NCBI GenBank assembly: GCA_947599995.1
Contig: CANQFW010000059.1
Coordinates: 1 to 8,859 of the forward strand
Direction: 5' to 3'
Origin: an uncultured Clostridia bacterium
GTDB lineage: Bacteria > Bacillota > Clostridia > TANB77 > CAG-508
DNA: 8,859 nt
The notes under the pieces were generated by a model. It was given only the letters and a program-made list of their open reading frames with translations. It was not told where the DNA came from and searched no databases. A program made the translations under genes and the position numbers. Position 1 is the stretch's first letter; each line of letters begins with the position of its first letter. Of the stretch, positions 5,468 through 8,859 are shown piece after piece.

Positions 5468-6415
5468 ATGGTAGAATTCGAAAGGCCAAATATTGAATGT
5501 ATAAAGATTGATGATGAGAATAATTATTCAAAATTTGTATGCGAACCTTTAGAAAGAGGTTATGGAGTTACAATTGGTAATTCTTTAAGACGTATTTTAC
5601 TTTCATCACTTCCAGGATGTGCAATTACTAGTGTAAAAATTGATGGAGTATTACATGAATTTTCTAGTATACCAAATGTTGTAGAAGATGTACCAGAAAT
5701 AATAGTAAACTTAAAAAATATTAGATTAAAATTTGATGGAAATGAAGAGAAAAAATTACGTTTAGATTTTAAGGGAGAAGGAGAAGTAAAAGCTGGAGAT
5801 ATTGAAACAGATGAATCTGTTGAAATACTAAACCCAGATTTACATATAGCTACCGTATCTGAAGGAGGACATTTAACAATGGAGCTTACAGCAGATAGAG
5901 GTAGAGGATATCTTTCTTCAGATAAAAACAAGAAACCAGATCAGGATATATCTGTACTTCCAATAGATTCTATCTATACACCTGTTAAAAAGGTAAATTA
6001 CCAAGTAGAAAACACTCGTGTTGGACAAATGGTAGATTTAGATAGACTTGTTATAGAAGTATGGACAGATGGAAGTCTTAAACCTTATGAGGCTTTGAGT
6101 TTAGCTGCTAAAATAATGACAGGACATTTGGATTTATTTATAGACTTGTCAGAAGCAACTAAAAATACAAAAATAATGATTGAAAAAGAAGAAAATAAGA
6201 AAGAGAGAATTCTTGAAAAATCAATAGAAGAATTAGAATTATCAGTTAGATCATTCAATTGCCTAAAAAGAGCAGGAATTGCAACAGTAGAGGATTTAAC
6301 AAACAAAACTGAAGCTGATATGATGAAAGTTAGAAACTTAGGCAAAAAATCTTTAGATGAAGTAACGGCCAAATTACATGCTCTTGGATTAGATTTCGCA
6401 AAGATAGAAGAATAA
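5468..6415 (+). CDS. rpoA: DNA-directed RNA polymerase alpha subunit
   Basis: Alpha dimerises to start assembly of RNA polymerase, and its C-terminal domain touches UP elements and activators. The 315-aa product is full length. The N-terminal domain has EPLERGYGVTIGNSLRRILL (26-45) and SLPGCAITSVKIDGVLHEFS, the beta/beta' assembly region. A linker rich in K and E (about 231-255) leads to the C-terminal domain: SVRSFNCLKRAGI (259-271) with R261, N264 and C265 equivalent to the DNA-contacting R265, N268 and C269 of E. coli, and RNLGKKSLDEV (289-299). AGGAGGT at 5456-5462 is 5 nt before the ATG. The gap to rpsD is only 14 nt. Confidence 0.98.
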   Translation: MVEFERPNIECIKIDDENNYSKFVCEPLERGYGVTIGNSLRRILLSSLPGCAITSVKIDGVLHEFSSIPNVVEDVPEIIVNLKNIRLKFDGNEEKKLRLDFKGEGEVKAGDIETDESVEILNPDLHIATVSEGGHLTMELTADRGRGYLSSDKNKKPDQDISVLPIDSIYTPVKKVNYQVENTRVGQMVDLDRLVIEVWTDGSLKPYEALSLAAKIMTGHLDLFIDLSEATKNTKIMIEKEENKKERILEKSIEELELSVRSFNCLKRAGIATVEDLTNKTEADMMKVRNLGKKSLDEVTAKLHALGLDFAKIEE

Positions 6416-6464
6416 TATAAATTTTACATAAAAACATAATATTCAAAAAAGGAGGTTGAACAAG

Positions 6465-6986
6465 TTGGCTAATAGAAAATTGGGAAGAGTAACAAGTGCA
6501 AGACAATCTATATTAAGAACTCAAGTTACAGATTTACTATTACATGGAAAAATTGCTACAACAGAAGCAAGAGCAAAAGAAGTAAAGTCAATAGCTGATA
6601 GCATAATAGCATTAGCAGTAAAAGAAAAAGATAACTTCGAAATGGTAAATGTGAAAGTAGTAAAAGCAAAGCTTGATTCAAAAGGAAATAAATTAACAGA
6701 AGTTGCAAAAAGTAAAAATGGAAAAGAATATTTAAAAGTAGTTAAGGAAGAAACTACAGAACAAAGACAAAAGGATATGCCATCAAGACTAAATGCAAGA
6801 AGAAAAATAATGACAAAGATAAACAAGGTTAAAGATAGTGATGGAAGAAACATAGATTTACCATCAAAACTATTTAATGAAATCGCTCCAAAATATTCTG
6901 ATAGAGTTGGAGGATATACAAGAATAGTAAAAGCTGGAAAGCGTAGAGGAGATGGAGCTGAAACAGCTATCCTTATGTTAGTATAA
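6465..6986 (+). CDS. rplQ: 50S ribosomal protein L17 (long clostridial-type form)
   Basis: L17 binds 23S rRNA near the exit tunnel on the large subunit. The start is taken as TTG at 6465 (MANRKLGRVTSAR), 9 nt after GGAGG at 6451-6455; an in-frame TTG at 6456 would abut the binding site. The N-terminal ATTEARAKEVKSIADSII (31-48) and C-terminal GGYTRIVKAGKRRGDGAETA (149-168) are unmistakable. At 173 aa it is about 50 residues longer than the ~120-aa Bacillus form because of a lysine/glutamate-rich insert at about 55-105. Similar inserts are known in clostridial L17, so this looks like a lineage feature rather than damage. It is the last gene of the operon and is followed at once by a strong terminator. 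Confidence 0.96.
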   Translation: MANRKLGRVTSARQSILRTQVTDLLLHGKIATTEARAKEVKSIADSIIALAVKEKDNFEMVNVKVVKAKLDSKGNKLTEVAKSKNGKEYLKVVKEETTEQRQKDMPSRLNARRKIMTKINKVKDSDGRNIDLPSKLFNEIAPKYSDRVGGYTRIVKAGKRRGDGAETAILMLV

Positions 6987-6990
6987 TTTT

Positions 6991-7029
6991 AAAGAAATAG
7001 CAAGATTAAATCTTGCTATTTCTTTTATT
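6991..7029 (+). terminator. Terminator of the infA-rplQ operon
   Basis: A perfect 15-bp stem, 6991-7005 against 7011-7025 (ending CAAGA / TCTTG at the loop), with a 5-nt loop. The right arm ends in a T-rich tail. It begins 4 nt after the rplQ stop. Confidence 0.93.
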
Positions 7030-7135
7030 TAGGAAAATCATCGTTAAAAACGATAGACTTGACGTAGGCGAGAAATATGCGAACGTAATAAATTCTAAAA
7101 GCAATGCTTTGTAGAATTTATTAGTTCGTTTTTTT
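7030..7135 (+). repeat. Copy 2 of a dispersed structured element (near-complete)
   Basis: About 106 bp, clearly homologous to 8081-8186 and in part to 1636-1685. In order it contains TAGGAAAATC; a perfect hairpin ATCGTT-AAA-AACGAT (7040-7054); a linker with ACTTGACGTAG; then a long hairpin from GCGAAC (7079-7084) to GTTCGT (7124-7129) and a run of seven T. The long identical blocks (CATCGTTAAAAACGATA; AAATTCTAAAAGCAAT) exclude chance. It begins right after the rplQ terminator. There are no terminal inverted repeats and no sizeable ORF. The family is not recognised. It could be a small RNA gene, a conserved 3'-UTR element or a MITE-like repeat. Confidence 0.85.
7079..7135 (+). terminator. Terminator-like 3' hairpin of repeat copy 2
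   Basis: GCGAAC/GTTCGT at the base, then an 11-bp stem 7087-7097 against 7112-7122, then AAAGC/GCTTT (7098-7102, 7106-7110) around AAT, with small bulges only. Seven T follow (7129-7135). This is a second intrinsic-terminator shape within about 100 nt of the operon terminator. Confidence 0.75.
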
Positions 7136-7190
7136 AAATATAAAGAAAAAAGCATATAATATATCATATAAAAAGTGATTTATATCAACT

Positions 7191-7219
7191 GCATAGAAAT
7201 TCATATTTTGGAAATACTT
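7191..7219 (+). promoter_or_regulatory. Likely SigF-type promoter of sigG
   Basis: GCATA (7191-7195) fits the SigF/SigG -35 (GYWTA / GHATR). After 14 bases GGAAATACTT (7210-7219) fits the SigF -10 pattern GGnnAnAnTR except for the last base. The predicted start near 7226 gives a short leader before AAGGAGG. In Bacillus sigG (spoIIIG) is transcribed by SigF in the forespore, which agrees. No sigma-A promoter is apparent here. The spacer is one base short of the usual 15. Confidence 0.55.
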
Positions 7220-7247
7220 TTACTAACTAAGTAAAAGGAGGAAAAAT

Positions 7248-8021
7248 ATGATAAACAAAGTAGAGATATGTGGGGTAAATACCAGTAAGCTATCTGTACT
7301 ATCAAACGAAGATAAAAATGAACTATTAGAAAAAATAAAAAATGGAGATGAAGAAGCAAGAGATAAATTTATAAATGGAAATTTAAGATTAGTTCTATCT
7401 GTAATTCAAAGATTTATGGGAAGAGGTGAATCAGCAGATGATTTATTTCAAATAGGATGTGTTGGATTAATAAAGGCAATAGATAATTTTGATTTAAGTC
7501 AGGGAGTACAGTTCTCAACATATGCTGTACCAATGATTATAGGTGAGGTAAGAAGATACTTAAGAGATAATAACAGCATTAGAGTAAGTAGATCTATCAA
7601 AGATTTAGCATACAAATCCTTACAATATAAAGATAAATTTTTAAAGGAAAAAGGTAGAGAGCCTACAATTGAAGAAATTGCAAAAGAATTAAATGTTACA
7701 AAAGAAAACATATCATTTAGTCTGGATGCTATACAAGACCCAGTTTCATTACAAGAGCCTGTTTACACTGATGGTGCGGAAAACATATTTGTTATGGATC
7801 AAATCAAAGATAATAAAAATAGCGATGAATCTTGGGCAGAAAACATGACAATAGTGCAAGCCTTGAAAAAATTAAATGGAAAAGAAAAAGAGATAATAGT
7901 AAGAAGATTTTTTGATTGCAAAACTCAAATGGAAGTAGCAGAGGAAGTAGGAATATCACAGGCACAGGTGTCAAGATTAGAAAAAAATGCAATCAACCAT
8001 ATAAAGCGATTATATAAATAG
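7248..8021 (+). CDS. sigG: RNA polymerase sporulation sigma factor SigG
   Basis: SigG directs late forespore transcription during endospore formation. The 257-aa product opens with NKVEICGVNTSKL, the signature N-terminus of SigG. Region 2 (about 43-113) has NGNLRLVLSVIQRF, DDLFQIGCVGLIKAIDNFD and FSTYAVPMIIGEVRRYLRDN. Region 3 (about 114-175) has IRVSRSIKDLAYKSLQ and DAIQDPVSLQEPVY. Region 4 (about 200-255) has KTQMEVAEEVGISQAQVSRL, the helix-turn-helix for the -35 element. AAGGAGG lies 6 nt before the ATG. sigG normally sits beside spoIIGA-sigE; here its left neighbour is rplQ and only the ylmC side is kept. It has its own promoter and terminator, so it is a single-gene unit. Confidence 0.97.
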   Translation: MINKVEICGVNTSKLSVLSNEDKNELLEKIKNGDEEARDKFINGNLRLVLSVIQRFMGRGESADDLFQIGCVGLIKAIDNFDLSQGVQFSTYAVPMIIGEVRRYLRDNNSIRVSRSIKDLAYKSLQYKDKFLKEKGREPTIEEIAKELNVTKENISFSLDAIQDPVSLQEPVYTDGAENIFVMDQIKDNKNSDESWAENMTIVQALKKLNGKEKEIIVRRFFDCKTQMEVAEEVGISQAQVSRLEKNAINHIKRLYK

Positions 8022-8025
8022 TAAT

Positions 8026-8074
8026 AATCCTATCATCAATATATTAAAATATTAATGATAGGATTAAATTTTTT
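8026..8074 (+). terminator. Terminator of sigG
   Basis: AATCCTATCAT (8026-8036) pairs with ATGATAGGATT (8055-8065). After one C-A mismatch, AATAT pairs with ATATT, with loop ATTAAA. A run of six T (8069-8074) follows. It starts 5 nt after the sigG stop. Confidence 0.92.
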
Positions 8075-8080
8075 ATACTC

Positions 8081-8186
8081 TAGAAAGGTCATCGTTAAAA
8101 ACGATAAACTTGAAGTAGAGGAGGAAAAATGCGAATGTAACAAATTCTAAAAGCAATACTTTGTAGAATTTGTAAGTTCGCTTTTT
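8081..8186 (+). repeat. Copy 3 of a dispersed structured element (near-complete)
   Basis: About 106 bp aligning with copy 2 along its whole length with one or two single-base indels. It has the same hairpin ATCGTT-AAA-AACGAT (8091-8105), the linker ACTTGAAGTAGAGGAGG, and a 3' hairpin from GCGAA (8131-8135) to TTCGC (8177-8181) with a short T tract. It begins 7 nt after the sigG terminator T tract. The linker contains a perfect ribosome binding site, GAGGAGG (8118-8124), followed 4 nt later by a three-codon ORF (8129-8140, ATG-CGA-ATG-TAA); in copy 2 the equivalent codons are ATG-CGA-ACG-TAA but the binding site is poor. Confidence 0.85.
8131..8186 (+). terminator. Terminator-like 3' hairpin of repeat copy 3
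   Basis: GCGAA/TTCGC at the base (8131-8135, 8177-8181), CAAATTCTA (8141-8149) against TAGAATTTG (8164-8172), and AAAG/CTTT at the tip. Five T follow. The architecture matches copy 2, with pairing kept where bases differ. Confidence 0.7.
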
Positions 8187-8379
8187 ATAATTATATGAAT
8201 AATTTTTAAATGTTTATATATAATTAGTAACAATTTAGTATCGTTAATGAATATAATAGAATTATAATAGGGATATGTCAAGATAATTTTTATTTATTAA
8301 TCAAATATATTTGTGTGTAAAATATAGTAATAAAAATTTATATAGGTATATCACTATGCAGATTAAAAAAATAAAAAAG
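8187..8379 (+). other. AT-rich gap with no recognised feature
   Basis: About 190 bases between repeat copy 3 and the ylmC-like leader. It is almost entirely A and T, with many TATAAT-like strings (for example 8263-8268) but none with a convincing -35 at the right distance. No ORF, RNA gene or strong hairpin was found. Confidence 0.5.
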
Positions 8380-8414
8380 AAGGGAGATACATGTTAGTAG
8401 TTTAAAACTAACAT
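8380..8414 (+). promoter_or_regulatory. Strong ribosome binding site, four-codon ORF and hairpin before the ylmC-like gene
   Basis: AAGGGAG (8380-8386) is followed after 4 nt by ATG at 8391, but that frame reads only MLVV then stop. The ATG is the first arm of a perfect 8-bp hairpin, ATGTTAGT (8391-8398) with ACTAACAT (8407-8414). This is the only good translation start near the ylmC-like gene. It may be the gene's true start followed by a frameshift, or a leader mini-ORF. Confidence 0.45.
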
Positions 8415-8425
8415 ATGCAACAAAT

Positions 8426-8663
8426 ATGCAAGATAAAGGTTTAGATTTTAAAAGAAAAGAGGTAATTAATATAAAGGATGGTAGAAGACTACGGATATGT
8501 TCAAGATGTATGTGCAGATTTAGAAACAGGAAGAATAACATCTATAATTGTGCCCGGAGGAAACAATAAAATATTAAATTTCTTTTCCAGCGATAATGAC
8601 ATTATAATTGATTGGAATAAAATAAAATGTATAGGAGAAGATTTAATACTTGTAGAGATATAA
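8426..8663 (+). pseudogene. ylmC: YlmC/YmxH-family (PRC-barrel) gene with a one-base frameshift
   Basis: Two overlapping frames together give one YlmC/YmxH protein. From ATG 8426 the first frame reads through FKRKEVINIKDGRRL, the family N-terminus, up to 8491. One extra base (C at 8492) then moves the reading to the frame GYVQDVCADLETGRITSIIV, PGGNNKILNFF, IIIDWNKIKCIGEDLILVEI, ending at 8663. Without the C the joint reads DGRRL-GYVQD, exactly as in intact homologues. Without a correction, translation after CTA meets CGG, a codon rare in such AT-rich genomes. It may be a real pseudogene, an assembly error or, less likely, +1 frameshifting. The function of this small family is unclear; in B. 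subtilis ylmC lies downstream of sigG, which supports the identity. ATG 8426 has no binding site, so the start is uncertain. Confidence 0.75.
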
Positions 8664-8859
8664 AAAAACGTGGATAAAAGTTCAGACATATATACATAGA
8701 TACATTTTAAAACAATCCTTATTTAAATTACAAACAGAAACCACAAATGTATTTAACCGAGAATTAAAAAATATAAATACAGACTAAAAAATGAGCATGG
8801 TTTTATACTAAAAAACTACGACATATTAAATAAAAAATATAAAAAATATAAAAAAGGTA
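8664..8859 (+). other. AT-rich tail with no recognised gene
   Basis: No ORF of useful size and no intrinsic terminator was found after the ylmC-like gene. ATACATTT (8700-8707) and AAATGTAT (8745-8752) form a distant 8-bp inverted repeat. The final bases (AAAAAAGG) could be the beginning of a ribosome binding site for a gene outside the window. The stretch could be decayed coding sequence. Confidence 0.4.

Noticed and set aside
7040..7129. Integron attC-like site or known riboswitch in the repeat
   Set aside because: No paired core sites of attC type, no integrase or cassette, and none of the riboswitch cores I know fits.
1636..8186. CRISPR array from the repeated GTTAAAAAC hairpin
   Set aside because: Three copies kilobases apart, each tied to a terminator, with no regular spacers and no cas genes.
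8478..8492. ATG 8478 as the real start of the ylmC-like protein
   Set aside because: No binding site, and the family N-terminus is encoded in the overlapping frame just upstream.

Overview
The window is an AT-rich (roughly 30% G+C by eye) stretch of a chromosome from an endospore-forming Firmicute, most likely a member of the Clostridia. The evidence is the gene order of the spc/alpha ribosomal cluster, the strong AGGAGG ribosome binding sites, the A/T-ending codons and a clear forespore sigma factor (SigG). The genus cannot be told from the sequence. All genes are on the + strand.

Layout. Positions 1-1595 hold the end of the spc operon: the 3' part of rplO (L15), then secY, whose TTG start directly follows the rplO stop. 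A terminator follows. Positions 1702-3265 hold adk and map behind their own consensus sigma-A promoter. Positions 3251-6986 hold the infA-alpha operon: infA, rpmJ, rpsM, rpsK, rpsD, rpoA, rplQ. It starts from a perfect TTGACA-17-TATAAT promoter buried in the last codons of map and ends at a strong terminator. A 241-nt gap between rpmJ and rpsM carries two sizeable hairpins and a second possible promoter. Positions 7191-8074 hold sigG with a good SigF-type promoter and its own terminator. Positions 8426-8663 hold a YlmC/YmxH-family (PRC-barrel) gene that appears frameshifted by one extra base. The last ~196 nt hold nothing recognisable.

How the genes work together. The first three blocks supply the ribosome (L15, L36, S13, S11, S4, L17), translation initiation (IF-1), the RNA polymerase alpha subunit, protein export (SecY), N-terminal methionine removal (Map) and adenylate balance (Adk): the classical growth-linked cluster. 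sigG and the ylmC-like gene belong to a different neighbourhood; in Bacillus the order sigE-sigG-ylmA-ylmC is known. This cluster has therefore been joined to the end of the alpha operon here.

Most interesting signal. A ~106-bp structured element occurs twice in near-complete form (7030-7135, 8081-8186) and once as a decayed 5' half (1636-1685). Each copy starts within a few bases of an operon terminator. The two full copies share a small 5' hairpin and a long 3' hairpin ending in a T tract, with base changes that keep the pairing. I do not recognise this family; it may be a small RNA, a terminator-associated repeat or a MITE-like element.
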